Part shown: positions 52,440 through 61,576 of the stretch, in pieces | Layout: each line of letters opens with the position of its first letter | Position numbering within the stretch: position 1 is the stretch's first letter | Assembly: GCA_019187365.1 (NCBI GenBank) | Contig: JABARE010000038.1 | Location: 81,545 to 145,544 of the forward strand | Source: Saprospiraceae bacterium | GTDB taxonomy: Bacteria; Bacteroidota; Bacteroidia; Chitinophagales; Saprospiraceae | DNA: 64,000 nucleotides | Reading direction: 5' to 3' | Program-made: the position numbers and the translations under genes | The notes under the pieces: generated by a model | The model's input: only the letters and a program-made list of their open reading frames with translations | The model's database searches: none | Told to the model about the DNA's origin: nothing

Positions 52440-53567
52440 TCAGTTCAGCAGGAGTTTCTTCAACTTGTGGTAGATCTGCGTATTGTCGTAGATCCCTGAA
52501 AACGTTTCGGCTCCTGGTCCGTATGCATAAACCGGAATGCAGCCGCCTGTGTGCTTGACCGTGCTGAATTGGCATACCAGGTCTCCTTGCTTTCCGCCGT
52601 TGATGGTGAGTCCGCCGGCATCGTGGTCTCCGGTGATCACCACCAGCGTATTGCCGTCTCTTTCTGCGAAGTCGAGCACGGCGCGCACCGCGCGGTCAAA
52701 GTCTATCATCTCCGAGATCACGTATCCCGCATCGTTGGCATGTCCGCCCCAGTCGATCTGAGAACCTTCGATCATGAGAAAAAACCCCTTGCGCGCGCGA
52801 CGCGACAAAAAATTCAACGCATCGGCGCTGGCTTTGGGTAAATAATCCCGGCCGTTCACGGCCGGCAGGGGATCCCCGTCGGCTGTAAAAAAGGCGACGC
52901 GCGGCACGTCGGGCACTGCCCAGCTTGCATAATCCTGCTCAAAGTAGTCGGTTACAAAATAGCCCTGTTCGCGCATCCGGGTGATGAGATTCAGAGTGTC
53001 ATCCTTGCGACGGTCAAAATACTTTTTCCCGCCACCTACGATGAAATCTACCCGCGCATCAGGCAGGTCTGCTGCGATGGAATCGTAGGCGTTGCGGTTG
53101 GTGTTGTATGCGAAGAATGCAGCAGGCGTTGCGTGTACGATGGTCGAACTGACGACCAGTCCCGTTTTGATTCCTTGTGATCCCGCCTGCCGCAGAAGGC
53201 TCGTATGTTTTTTACCGGCTGCATCAAGTCCCAGGTATGAATTGTTTGTTTTAACGCCTGAAGCAAAGGCAGTTGCTCCGGCAGCGGAATCGGTGATGAG
53301 GTCGTCTGCCGAATGGGATTTATGGATTCCAATGGTTTTAATGCGCTCCATGGCAAGCGGTTCAGTGGTCGAGTACATGGCAGCAGACAGCTGGTTGAGG
53401 CCCATTCCGTCGCCGATCATCAATACCACGTTGCGGGGTCTTGCTTTTTTTTCATCGCCAACTTTGGAACTGGATAAATCGACGACCGCACCGGTCATGC
53501 CAATTTGGGTCGATGTATAACAGGAACTGAAAAAGATCAGCAGAAAAAAACTACGGTACAAGCGCAT
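52440..53567 (-). CDS. alkaline phosphatase (PhoA-like), lipoprotein
   Basis: A 375-residue alkaline phosphatase. The zinc/magnesium and nucleophile motifs are NVVLMIGDGMG, TDSAAGATAFASG (Ser nucleophile), FLMIEGSQIDWGGHAND, LVVITGDHDAGGLT and KHTGGCIPVYAYGPG. The N-terminus MRLYRSFFLLIFFSSCYTS has a lipobox ending in Cys, so it is probably a periplasmic or outer-membrane lipoprotein. The ATG at 53567 avoids overlap with dprA; the track start 53588 adds seven residues. It would release phosphate from organic esters. It is the last gene after TMTC-like and dprA. Confidence 0.93.
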   Translation of the reverse strand: MRLYRSFFLLIFFSSCYTSTQIGMTGAVVDLSSSKVGDEKKARPRNVVLMIGDGMGLNQLSAAMYSTTEPLAMERIKTIGIHKSHSADDLITDSAAGATAFASGVKTNNSYLGLDAAGKKHTSLLRQAGSQGIKTGLVVSSTIVHATPAAFFAYNTNRNAYDSIAADLPDARVDFIVGGGKKYFDRRKDDTLNLITRMREQGYFVTDYFEQDYASWAVPDVPRVAFFTADGDPLPAVNGRDYLPKASADALNFLSRRARKGFFLMIEGSQIDWGGHANDAGYVISEMIDFDRAVRAVLDFAERDGNTLVVITGDHDAGGLTINGGKQGDLVCQFSTVKHTGGCIPVYAYGPGAETFSGIYDNTQIYHKLKKLLLN

Positions 53568-53577
53568 GGAAAAAACA

Positions 53578-54684
53578 TTAATGCGCAAAGGTATACTTTT
53601 TTCCAGGATGGCTTCGCACCAGGCCTCTGAACTCGAGACTGGTCAGGGCAGCTGCCAGTTTCCCGGGACCAATTCCTACAAACTCGTGAAAACGGTCGAT
53701 GTGCAATTCTCCATGTTTGCGGAGGGCCTCGCAGATGAGTTTTTCTTCAGGATTGAGCTCGTCGAATAAAACGGGATTTGCCAACGGCCGGGATCGCACG
53801 GGAAGGTCCCAGTTCATCGATGCCAGGAGATCTTCTGAGGATTCGATGAGTTGTGCGCAGTTTTCGCGGATGAGTTTGTTGCAGCCTCGTGCATAGGGAT
53901 CGGTCACGCGACCTGGAAATGCAAACACGTCACGGTTATAGGAATTGGCGATTTCAGCCGTGATGATGCTCCCGCCCGTCACACCGGTTTCAACGACGAC
54001 CAGGGCATCGCACATGCCGGCGATGATGCGGTTGCGCATGGGAAAGTTCTCTCGGTCAGGCCGGGTGTTCATTCCAAATTCGGTAACGAGGCCCCCGCTG
54101 TTCAGCATGTTGCGCGCAAGCGTCCGGTGCTCTTGTGGATACATTCTGTCGAGCCCGTGCCCAAGTACGCCAATGGTTTCGATTCCGTGCTGCAGGCACA
54201 TACCATGTGCACAAGCGTCAACGCCGTAAGCCAGACCGCTGACGACTTGAATGTCTTGGCCTGCGAGACCTGAGATCAGAACCTCGGTCAACGCACGTCC
54301 CTGTTCGGTGATGTTGCGGGTGCCCACAACGGCTACGACGCGTTGCGGATTCATTCTCGCGTTGCCCTTGCAGTAGATCACCAGCGGCGCATCCTCGTGC
54401 TGCCGCAAGCGCCAGGGGTATTCATCGTTTTCTACCCAGAGCACGCGAATGCCGTTGGCTTCAGCGAAGCGCAGTTCTGCTTCTGCGGCACGAAGTGCTT
54501 CCGGGTTTGACAAAGCCGTGCGGATGCGGGAGCTGAGCCTGGGTAGTTTGCGAAGCCTTCCGGCAGACGGAATGAACAATTGTTCAGGGCTTTCGACCAT
54601 GCGCAAAAGGTTTCGCGCCGTGACGGGCCCAACATGAGCAACTTTCGTCAGTGCGACCCGGTACAGGAGTTGTTCATCGGGCAT
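53578..54684 (-). CDS. dprA: DNA-processing protein A
   Basis: A 368-residue protein with the DprA/Smf Rossmann-like core: VAVVGTRNITEQGRA, VVSGLAYGVDACAHG, GVLGHGLDRMYPQEH, LVTEFG, RNRIIAGMCDALVVVE, and FAFPGRVTDPYARGCN. The C-terminal winged-helix-like part is present. DprA loads RecA on incoming single-stranded DNA during natural transformation. The ATG at 54684 (MPDEQLLYRVAL) overlaps the upstream gene by 11 bases; the longer ORF from 54834 lies inside that gene and is rejected. Confidence 0.93.
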   Translation of the reverse strand: MPDEQLLYRVALTKVAHVGPVTARNLLRMVESPEQLFIPSAGRLRKLPRLSSRIRTALSNPEALRAAEAELRFAEANGIRVLWVENDEYPWRLRQHEDAPLVIYCKGNARMNPQRVVAVVGTRNITEQGRALTEVLISGLAGQDIQVVSGLAYGVDACAHGMCLQHGIETIGVLGHGLDRMYPQEHRTLARNMLNSGGLVTEFGMNTRPDRENFPMRNRIIAGMCDALVVVETGVTGGSIITAEIANSYNRDVFAFPGRVTDPYARGCNKLIRENCAQLIESSEDLLASMNWDLPVRSRPLANPVLFDELNPEEKLICEALRKHGELHIDRFHEFVGIGPGKLAAALTSLEFRGLVRSHPGKKYTFAH

Positions 54685-56566
54685 ACCTGGGGTCCAGGCT
54701 TGCTGCCTGGTTGTAAAAGTCAATGGATTTCTGCTGGTATTCGGCAATCTTTGCCGGCTTTGCCTTTCCAAATTTTGCAAAATCCGAGTATACCTGTGCA
54801 ATGTAAAAGCACAACTCTGCATCCTGACTGTCAATTTTATAAGCCATTCCCAGAAAGTGAACCGCGAAAGGATAGTTGTGCTCCTCTTTATACAGCACTT
54901 CGTAGCCCACCCGCTTGAAAAAGGGAATCATGATTGCGTTGTTGTCGGCATCTCTCGTCAGGTATTCCATGTACTTGGTCACAAAGTCCAGGTCGGGTTT
55001 TACCCGGATCACGTCTTCCAGCGATTTAAGAAAGCGCTGAATGTCGTTGTCCTTTTTTAACCATTCCGCCAATACGCCCGATTTCATATTCAACGCTTGC
55101 CCGTAATATGGAAAGATCTTCAGAGCGCGGTCGATGTATTGTTCAGCGGTCTTCAGGTATTCGTATTTGCGATCCGGGTCGTTTCCCGACTGGTATTTCT
55201 GAAAATAGGATACTCCGGTAAACAGGTTGATCCGGGCGCTGTTTTTCGAAACTTTTACCGCAGAGAGGTTCAGTTTAAAACCGTCTTCCCAGTCCGGAAC
55301 GCGGTCCATGGTTTTTAAACCATAGGGCAGCATCAGGGCCAGTAGCGCAAAAATCGCCAGCCAGGATCCCCTGGGAGGAGACCAGGCACCGAGGTTCCGG
55401 ATCCCCAGTGCAGTTACCATGCTAAAGGCAACCGAGGGCATGAACAGGAATCGCTCGTTCATGAAGGTTCCCACCGGAAAAACGAGGTTGGAGACGATCG
55501 AAAAGGTAATGAAAAAATAAAACAGGCTGTAGCTCACTACCGGACTGCGGCGCCGCAACCGGAAGGCAAGATAGATCAACCCGGCGGTAAGGAAGAGGGA
55601 CGCGACCGGAATGAAATCCGTCCATTCCGAGCGGGGCACGTGGTAGGGATAGTAATCGTGGGTCAGAGGATGCGGATAGATCAGGAGCTTGAAGTACCAG
55701 ATAAAAGTATAAAACAGAGTAGCCGTTTTTTCTGCGATGTTCATGCCGACAAAGGGATTGTTCATCAGGTCGGTGATGACCGCGCCACTGCTGAGCAGGT
55801 AGCCGATGACCTTCCAGCGTACGAGCACGAAGAGCAGTGCACACAATTGCAAAGGCCAGCTCGCGACCAGCGCTTTTGTCAAAGGGGTGTTGCGAAAGAA
55901 ATGGACGCTCAGCGGGATGACGGCAGCGAAGGTGATCGCATTTTCTTTGGAGAACAGGGCGAGCAAAAACCAGGTACAGGCCAGAATGGAGTGCAGGAGT
56001 TTGCGCCGGTCGACGTAATTCAACCAGCTCCAGGCAGCAGAAAGGGAAAACAACAGGCACATGATCTCGTCGCGACCTTTGATGTTGGCCACCGCCTCGG
56101 AATGCACCGGGTGGGCCAGAAACAGCAGCGAGGCCAGGGCTGCCAGTCCGGGCAGCCACCTGACGGCAGGCACAGGTGGAAGCAGCCTTGACAACCAGAG
56201 GTAGAGCATCGTTGCGGTGAGCGCGTACAGGAGGATGTTGACCAGGTGGCTGATCATTGGATTATGGCCCAACAGCTCGTATTCTATGGCAAAACTGACG
56301 ATCGACAAGGGGCGATACCGCGCTCCCGCCACCAGATCTTTTTGTTCGCCAAAATAACCAGTGAAACTCTCGTTGGCAAGGATGTCCCGGATTCCGGCAA
56401 AGCCTTTTTGTACAAAGCTGTTCTCGGTATAGACGATGACGTCGTCGAGTACGTAACCGAAGTCAAGGGCTCGGTGGTACAGCAGGAGGGCCAGGCCTGC
56501 ATGGGCAAGCATGAGCCATAGCCATTCGACCCTGGCCAAAGCGGAGAATGCTTTCTTCAAATCCAT
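54674..56566 (-). CDS. TMTC-like protein O-mannosyltransferase (GT-C) with TPR-like tail
   Basis: A 630-residue membrane protein. It starts with about ten transmembrane helices and has LDFGYVLDDVIVYTENSFV (the GT-C acidic loop DD), GARYRPLSIVSFAIEYELLG, HPVHSEAVANIKGRDEIMCL (the HPxHxE-type signature of TMTC/DUF1736 proteins) and FALFSKENAITF-like LLALFSKENAITF. The C-terminal third is helical and TPR-like (residues about 430-630). In animals TMTC proteins O-mannosylate cadherins. In Bacteroidota a role in O-glycosylating exported proteins is plausible, but the acceptor is unknown. Confidence 0.85.
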   Translation of the reverse strand: MDLKKAFSALARVEWLWLMLAHAGLALLLYHRALDFGYVLDDVIVYTENSFVQKGFAGIRDILANESFTGYFGEQKDLVAGARYRPLSIVSFAIEYELLGHNPMISHLVNILLYALTATMLYLWLSRLLPPVPAVRWLPGLAALASLLFLAHPVHSEAVANIKGRDEIMCLLFSLSAAWSWLNYVDRRKLLHSILACTWFLLALFSKENAITFAAVIPLSVHFFRNTPLTKALVASWPLQLCALLFVLVRWKVIGYLLSSGAVITDLMNNPFVGMNIAEKTATLFYTFIWYFKLLIYPHPLTHDYYPYHVPRSEWTDFIPVASLFLTAGLIYLAFRLRRRSPVVSYSLFYFFITFSIVSNLVFPVGTFMNERFLFMPSVAFSMVTALGIRNLGAWSPPRGSWLAIFALLALMLPYGLKTMDRVPDWEDGFKLNLSAVKVSKNSARINLFTGVSYFQKYQSGNDPDRKYEYLKTAEQYIDRALKIFPYYGQALNMKSGVLAEWLKKDNDIQRFLKSLEDVIRVKPDLDFVTKYMEYLTRDADNNAIMIPFFKRVGYEVLYKEEHNYPFAVHFLGMAYKIDSQDAELCFYIAQVYSDFAKFGKAKPAKIAEYQQKSIDFYNQAASLDPRYAR

Positions 56567-56740
56567 GGTTTCATTTGGTTGGGTGGTCGTCGCGATCAGC
56601 CCTGCAAGATATTAAACGGTCGTCGGATATCCGACTTTGGCGGGCAAATTCCACCGGTCCGGTAAAAGGGAGACACCCAGGGCCAGAAACGGATAAGGTG
56701 CAGCCTTTTACACCATGCCTCCGGATGCCTGAAAAAAAGA

Positions 56741-56775
56741 TTTTGAAAGAATTGGAATTTTATGTAGTACCTTTG
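56741..56775 (+). promoter_or_regulatory. Bacteroidota promoter of the RRM gene
   Basis: TTTTG (56741-56745) is followed after 22 bases by TACCTTTG (56768-56775), a full -33/-7 pair. The leader to the start at 56870 is about 90 bases, AT-rich near the ATG, as expected for a cold-inducible mRNA. Confidence 0.65.
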
Positions 56776-56869
56776 CGTTGTACGACTATAGATCAATTGC
56801 CAGCATAGCATCACCCACCCGCCCCACCATCATCCATTGTAATTTTTTTCATTTTTAAATATTTTCATA

Positions 56870-57190
56870 ATGAACCTGTACGTAGGAAACCTTGACTACT
56901 CAGTTAAGGAAGCCCAATTGGAGGCCATGTTTGCCGAATATGGCGAAGTGTCTTCCGTTAAAATCATCACCGACAAAATGACCGGCAGAAGCAAAGGCTT
57001 CGGTTTCGTGGAAATGCCAAACGACCACGAGGCTCAGGATGCCATTGCCAACCTGGATCAGAAACAGATGAAGGATCGCGCCATTTCGGTGTCCGAAGCG
57101 CGTCCACCTGAGCAGAGGGAGCGCAAGCCCTTCCGCCCTTCGAACCGCGATGGGGGGGGTGGCAACGACCGCTTCAAGAGGAGGTTTTGA
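56870..57190 (+). CDS. RRM-type RNA-binding protein
   Basis: A 106-residue single RNA-recognition-motif protein. RNP2 is LYVGNL and RNP1 is KGFGFVEM, with the expected spacing, followed by a basic Arg/Gly-rich tail (ERKPFRPSNR, GGGGNDRFKRRF). Such proteins bind single-stranded RNA and are cold-induced in cyanobacteria and Bacteroidota. A long AT-rich leader upstream and a DEAD-box helicase gene downstream support a cold-adaptation role. It ends with a strong terminator, so it can be transcribed alone. Confidence 0.92.
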   Translation: MNLYVGNLDYSVKEAQLEAMFAEYGEVSSVKIITDKMTGRSKGFGFVEMPNDHEAQDAIANLDQKQMKDRAISVSEARPPEQRERKPFRPSNRDGGGGNDRFKRRF

Positions 57191-57262
57191 ATTGATTTGC
57201 TCGCGGCCCCTCATCTCCTTTGAGTTGGGTTTAAGGCCGGAGGTACCAAGACCATACAAACC

Positions 57263-57295
57263 GAATACCTGCCTGCACAGGCAGGTATTCTTTTT
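57263..57295 (+). terminator. Rho-independent terminator after the RRM gene
   Basis: GAATACCTGCC, loop TGCACA, GGCAGGTATTC form a perfect 11-bp stem (13 with loop-closing pairs) followed by TTTTT. Confidence 0.92.
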
Positions 57296-57312
57296 ACAAA
57301 TAAGGACAATGC

Positions 57313-58983
57313 ATGGAGCATCATACGGACTTTGAAGGGCTGGGCATCCGGCCGGACCTCGCCGAGGGATTGAGGGGAATGGGAATTTCCGTACCAACGG
57401 AAATTCAGGAAAAGGCCATCCCGGTTTTGCTCAATCCTGATTTAGATTGTATCGGACTGGCGCGCACGGGCACTGGAAAAACGGCAGCTTTTGGCATGCC
57501 CGTTCTCCAACTCGTCGACCTTGAAAACCGCATTCCACAGGCATTGATCCTGGCGCCCACGCGCGAACTTTGCATGCAAATCGCCGGTGACCTTACCCGA
57601 TACGGAGCCCCTCTCCGGGCCCTGCGCATCGTTGCCGTCTACGGTGGAGCGAGCATTGGTCAGCAAATACGGGCCTTGCGCGAAGGAGCCCAGGTGGTAG
57701 TCGCGACGCCGGGTCGTCTGGTTGACCTGATCGACCGAAAAGCCATCCGGATGGATCAGCTCCGCAGGGTGGTTCTCGACGAGGCCGACGAGATGCTCAA
57801 CATGGGATTCCGCGATGACCTGGAGCGCATCCTTTCACAGGCACCTCCCGAAAAATCCACTGCCCTGTTTTCCGCAACCATGTCGTCCGAAGTACGCGAA
57901 ATGGCAGCCCGCTACCTGCGCGAACCAGTGGAAGTGCGAGCCGGAAAAAAGGATGACAGCCATCCCGACATCAGCCACCAGTACGCCGTTGTTCATGCAA
58001 AGGATAAATTGGCGGCACTAAAACGCATCGTCGACTACCATCCCGGGTTTTACGGCATCGTTTTTTGCAATACGCGTCTGGAGACGCAGGAACTTAGCGA
58101 TGCCCTGCTCAAAGACGGCTACCGCGTCGATTGCATCCACGGAGACCTCGACCAGCCGCAACGCGACAAAGTCATGCACCGCTTCCGCAACCGCTACGTG
58201 CCCATTCTTTTTGCTACGGATGTCGCTGCCCGGGGAATCGACGTTAAAAATCTAACCCACATCATCCACTACCACCTCCCCGACGACATCGAAAACTATA
58301 CCCACCGAAGCGGCCGAACGGCCCGTGCCGGACAAAAGGGGATATCCATTGCGCTGTTGCACGTTAAAGAGGCCTATAAGCTGCACCGCATAGAGAAGTC
58401 TGCGCGCCTCCGCTTTGAACGCTTTCGCATACCCACAGCAGATGAAGTTGCCGAAATGCGTGTGCGGCGATTCGTGGAGTCGGTCATGGAAAACAAAAAA
58501 CAAACCGGAGACAGCGTAGCACTGCCAAACGAATGGGTATGGCCACTGATGCAGCTCGGCAAAGAGGAACTGGTCCGCATCGTTCTGGCACCTGAACTCG
58601 AACGTCTGGCCCAGGCTCGCCGCAACCAGGAGGACCTCAACGTAGAAGAGCGGTTACGCGAGGCAGCTCCCCCGCCCGCAAGCGGAAAGCCTTCTAAAAA
58701 GGGAGGGGGTGGGTCCAAAAACGTTTCCCCAGGAGACATACGAATGTTTGTTAGCCTCGGGAAACTCGACCAGATGCGCTATGACGAATTGCGCGAACTC
58801 ATCTTTAAGTTAACGAGCGTAAGCGGAAGGGCAATCCGCGACATCGATATGTTCAACAGCTATTCCTTTTTTGTGACCGACGCCGACAGTGCCCGGAGGC
58901 TGGAAGGGCAGAAGGGCCTCAAATGGAAAAAGCGCGAAGTGACCTTCAGGCGCGCTGACGCAAAAAAGCCTGGAAAGAGATGA
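57313..58983 (+). CDS. DEAD-box RNA helicase with DbpA-type RNA-binding domain
   Basis: A 556-residue helicase. Motifs are the Q motif (PTEIQEKAIPVLL), I (ARTGTGKTAAF), Ia (PTRELCMQIA), II (VLDEADEML), III (FSATMS), V (VAARGIDV) and VI (HRSGRTARAG). The C-terminus carries a DbpA/CsdA-type RNA-binding domain (MFVSLGKLDQMRYDELRELI ... GRAIRDIDMFNSYSFFV), preceded by a Lys/Gly-rich linker. It resolves rRNA or mRNA structure in ribosome assembly or in the cold; CsdA/DeaD and DbpA cannot be separated here. It lies 122 bases after the RRM gene, beyond a terminator. Confidence 0.95.
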   Translation: MEHHTDFEGLGIRPDLAEGLRGMGISVPTEIQEKAIPVLLNPDLDCIGLARTGTGKTAAFGMPVLQLVDLENRIPQALILAPTRELCMQIAGDLTRYGAPLRALRIVAVYGGASIGQQIRALREGAQVVVATPGRLVDLIDRKAIRMDQLRRVVLDEADEMLNMGFRDDLERILSQAPPEKSTALFSATMSSEVREMAARYLREPVEVRAGKKDDSHPDISHQYAVVHAKDKLAALKRIVDYHPGFYGIVFCNTRLETQELSDALLKDGYRVDCIHGDLDQPQRDKVMHRFRNRYVPILFATDVAARGIDVKNLTHIIHYHLPDDIENYTHRSGRTARAGQKGISIALLHVKEAYKLHRIEKSARLRFERFRIPTADEVAEMRVRRFVESVMENKKQTGDSVALPNEWVWPLMQLGKEELVRIVLAPELERLAQARRNQEDLNVEERLREAAPPPASGKPSKKGGGGSKNVSPGDIRMFVSLGKLDQMRYDELRELIFKLTSVSGRAIRDIDMFNSYSFFVTDADSARRLEGQKGLKWKKREVTFRRADAKKPGKR

Positions 58984-59077
58984 AGCGCACAGCCTGCATG
59001 CTTTCTTCCCGGCGAAGCCTGCCCGCATCCTGCCAACAAAATGCCTCATTCCTTGTTTCAAACTTCAAATTGAACGG

Positions 59078-60415
59078 ATGGAGATCCTCATCAAAGTAAG
59101 CCAGTTGCTGCTAAGTCTGACGATCCTGGTGGTCCTCCACGAGCTGGGACATTTTACCCCGGCGCGCTGGTTTAAAACCCGGGTCGAGAAGTTCTATCTT
59201 TTTTTCAATCCCTGGTTCTCGCTGTTTAAAAAGAAGATCGGCGATACCGAATGGGGTTTGGGATGGCTGCCCCTGGGTGGATATGTGAAGATTTCCGGTA
59301 TGGTCGACGAGAGTTTCGACATGGATCAACTTCGCTCGGAGCCCCAACCCTGGGAGTTCCGTTCAAAACCAGCCTGGCAGCGGCTCATCATCATGCTTGG
59401 GGGCGTAACGGTCAATTTCATTTTTGGATTTCTGTTGTTTGCCTTGCTGTTGTGGAAAAATGGCCAGGAATACCTGCCGACCCAATCGCTGACCTACGGC
59501 ATTGCCGTCGACAGCTTTGCGCACGAAATGGGATTGCGGGACGGCGACCGCATTACCAGAGTAGGTACCGTTCCGCTTGAACGCTTCGACAAAGCCGTCA
59601 TCCTCAAGAACCTGATCCTCGAAAATGATAAGCGCCTGCAACTGGTTCGCGACGGACAGCCAATGACGCTGGACGTTGCACCGGAATATGTTTCCAGACT
59701 TACCAAACCGGATTTTAAGAAGCTGGATTTCATCGCCCCGCGAGTGCCCACCGAGGTGATGCGCGTCATGTCAGGAACTCCTGCGGAAGGGGCCGGCCTA
59801 CAAGCTGGAGACCGGTTTTTTGAAATTGACGGACAACCGGCGGTCTACCTGCACGAAGTTGCCCGCATCATCCGAAGGCAGCCCGACAGACAATTTGACC
59901 TGGGACTGCTCCGAAACGGAGACAGCATCCGTTTACAAGTAAAGACCAATGCCCAAGGATTGATCGGCATCGAATGGCAACCGGCCGACCATTTTCTCGC
60001 CATTCAGAAAGAACATTTCGGATTGCTGGCGGCGATACCGCGCGGCGTCACAACGGGCATAGAACTGCTGGCCACACAACTCAAAGCCTTTTCGAGGATG
60101 TTTAGCGGCGAAATAAAGGCGCGCGACTCCCTGGGTGGTTTCGGATCGATCACCAATATGTTTCCTGCAAGCTGGGATTGGGATGCCTTTTGGAGGATGA
60201 CGGCCATCCTGAGCATTGTGCTCGGGTTTATGAACCTGCTGCCCATACCGGCGCTCGACGGCGGCTACGTAGTCTTCCTGTTAATTGAGGTGGTCACGGG
60301 ACGCAAGGTCCCCGATAAAGTCGTAGAAAAGGCCACCTTGATCGGATTCATCCTGCTCATGGCGCTGATGCTGTATGCCAACGGCCTCGACGTGCTGCGC
60401 GGTATGGGCAAATGA
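59078..60415 (+). CDS. rseP: RseP-type site-2 protease (M50)
   Basis: A 445-residue intramembrane metalloprotease. The zinc motif is VVLHELGHF in the first transmembrane segment, followed by ARWFKTRVEKFYLFF. A middle region contains two PDZ-like parts (DGDRITRVG; GAGLQAGDRFFEIDGQPAV). The third zinc ligand lies in NLLPIPALDGGYVVFLLIE (LDG motif). It cleaves membrane-bound anti-sigma factors or signal peptides in the membrane. No anti-sigma gene is adjacent; hscB follows within 50 bases. Confidence 0.94.
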   Translation: MEILIKVSQLLLSLTILVVLHELGHFTPARWFKTRVEKFYLFFNPWFSLFKKKIGDTEWGLGWLPLGGYVKISGMVDESFDMDQLRSEPQPWEFRSKPAWQRLIIMLGGVTVNFIFGFLLFALLLWKNGQEYLPTQSLTYGIAVDSFAHEMGLRDGDRITRVGTVPLERFDKAVILKNLILENDKRLQLVRDGQPMTLDVAPEYVSRLTKPDFKKLDFIAPRVPTEVMRVMSGTPAEGAGLQAGDRFFEIDGQPAVYLHEVARIIRRQPDRQFDLGLLRNGDSIRLQVKTNAQGLIGIEWQPADHFLAIQKEHFGLLAAIPRGVTTGIELLATQLKAFSRMFSGEIKARDSLGGFGSITNMFPASWDWDAFWRMTAILSIVLGFMNLLPIPALDGGYVVFLLIEVVTGRKVPDKVVEKATLIGFILLMALMLYANGLDVLRGMGK

Positions 60416-60463
60416 TGCAATAATCCCTGTATTCAAATCGCTGAGAATTGCGCGAAGGTTAAA

Positions 60464-60973
60464 ATGGAAAATGCCAATTACTTCGACCTCTTCGGATTGC
60501 AGCCTGCATACGGCCTGGATGCGGCACTTCTGCGGCGCAGATACTACGAAAAGTCACGCGCCCTGCATCCGGATCTGACGGAGGCAGGCGACAGCGATTC
60601 TGATTTGCAGGCGGCGGTGCTCAACCGCGCTTACCAGACCCTTTCGCAACCCCTGCTGCGACTGCGATACCTGATCGATACCGAATTTCCGGGCATTGCA
60701 AACGATGTTGCGGAGGAGGACCCTGCCTTTTTATTGGAGTTGATGGAGCTCCACGAAGGCATACAGGAGGGAAACATCGAAAACGAAGAGGCGCAAAAAC
60801 GCCTGGAGACCATGGAGCGCGAAGCACTGGCGGCCGTCGAAGGTGCTCTGCTTGCCTTCGACGAAGGACGGCGCCTACCCGAGCTTGCCGATGCCCTGCG
60901 CAACTTCTACCACCGCAGTAAATACTTTCTTCGCGTCCGGCAACTCCTCGAAGGAAAACACCCGGAATGGTGA
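60464..60973 (+). CDS. hscB: Fe-S cluster co-chaperone HscB
   Basis: A 169-residue J-protein. The N-terminal J domain starts NYFDLFGLQPAYGLDAALL and holds the HPD tripeptide (ALHPDL); the C-terminal helical domain binds the IscU scaffold. It stimulates HscA in Fe-S assembly. The isc operon is not in the window. The MITE-like element begins 34 bases downstream. Confidence 0.9.
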   Translation: MENANYFDLFGLQPAYGLDAALLRRRYYEKSRALHPDLTEAGDSDSDLQAAVLNRAYQTLSQPLLRLRYLIDTEFPGIANDVAEEDPAFLLELMELHEGIQEGNIENEEAQKRLETMEREALAAVEGALLAFDEGRRLPELADALRNFYHRSKYFLRVRQLLEGKHPEW

Positions 60974-61006
60974 CCTGCAGAAACCGCAATGGATTTCCCT
61001 ATTAAA

Positions 61007-61380
61007 GGGTACCTCGAATAACCCACTATTGCGCCAGCCAGCCCGCACAGGCTCACCCACTCAATGAATTTAGCTTCACAATCCTTCGTTGCAGCTCAGT
61101 CAGTTATCGTTCCACATAGCTTCCTTCGCTGTGCCTCGTCTTGTTTTGCTCGGGGGCTGCCTCTCTCCACTCCCTCTTGCGCCAGCCAGCCCGCATTGGC
61201 TTGCGCGCGAAATGAATTTAGCTTCACAATCCTTCGTTGCGGTTCAGTTAGTTATTGCTCCACATAGCTTCCTTCACCGCGCCTCGTCTTGTTTTGCTAA
61301 ATTCATTCTGGCATCAACAGGGAGTGAAGAGAGGCAGCCCTTTTCATTCTGGCATCAAAACTGGGTTATTCGAGGTACCC
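61007..61380. repeat. 374-bp MITE-like element with perfect 19-bp inverted ends, locus 3
   Basis: GGGTACCTCGAATAACCCA (61007-61025) and TGGGTTATTCGAGGTACCC (61362-61380) are exact reverse complements. Inside are two direct 122-bp cores (61029-61150 and 61177-61298) and a single tail copy (GGGAGTGAAGAGAGGCAGCC around 61320) that is nearly the reverse complement of the spacer between the cores. Architecture and core sequence match the element at 20782-21196, where the tail unit is doubled. There is no transposase and no clear target duplication. Short ORFs through it are rejected. Confidence 0.88.
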
Positions 61381-61576
61381 ATAATTTTGAACCATGCCTT
61401 AAATCTTCTCTAGATGGGGATTAATTTTGTAAAAGCCAAATAAGCAGCGCGTTGCATAAATAATTGGCAATTTGCCTTTTCTGTTAGCCTCAATTTTAAA
61501 CAAATAATTAAACTGGATCTATCCCTAACATTGTTGCTTAATTTGCTAACTTTGTTAGCATATAATTTACAAAAAT
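61381..61576. other. AT-rich leader region with dyad at the -7 element
   Basis: Between the repeat and the membrane protein gene the sequence becomes AT-rich. TAACTTTG (61547-61554) is a perfect -7 element and sits inside GCTAAC-TTT-GTTAGC (61545-61559), a 6-bp dyad that could be an operator. No gene is seen. Confidence 0.45.
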
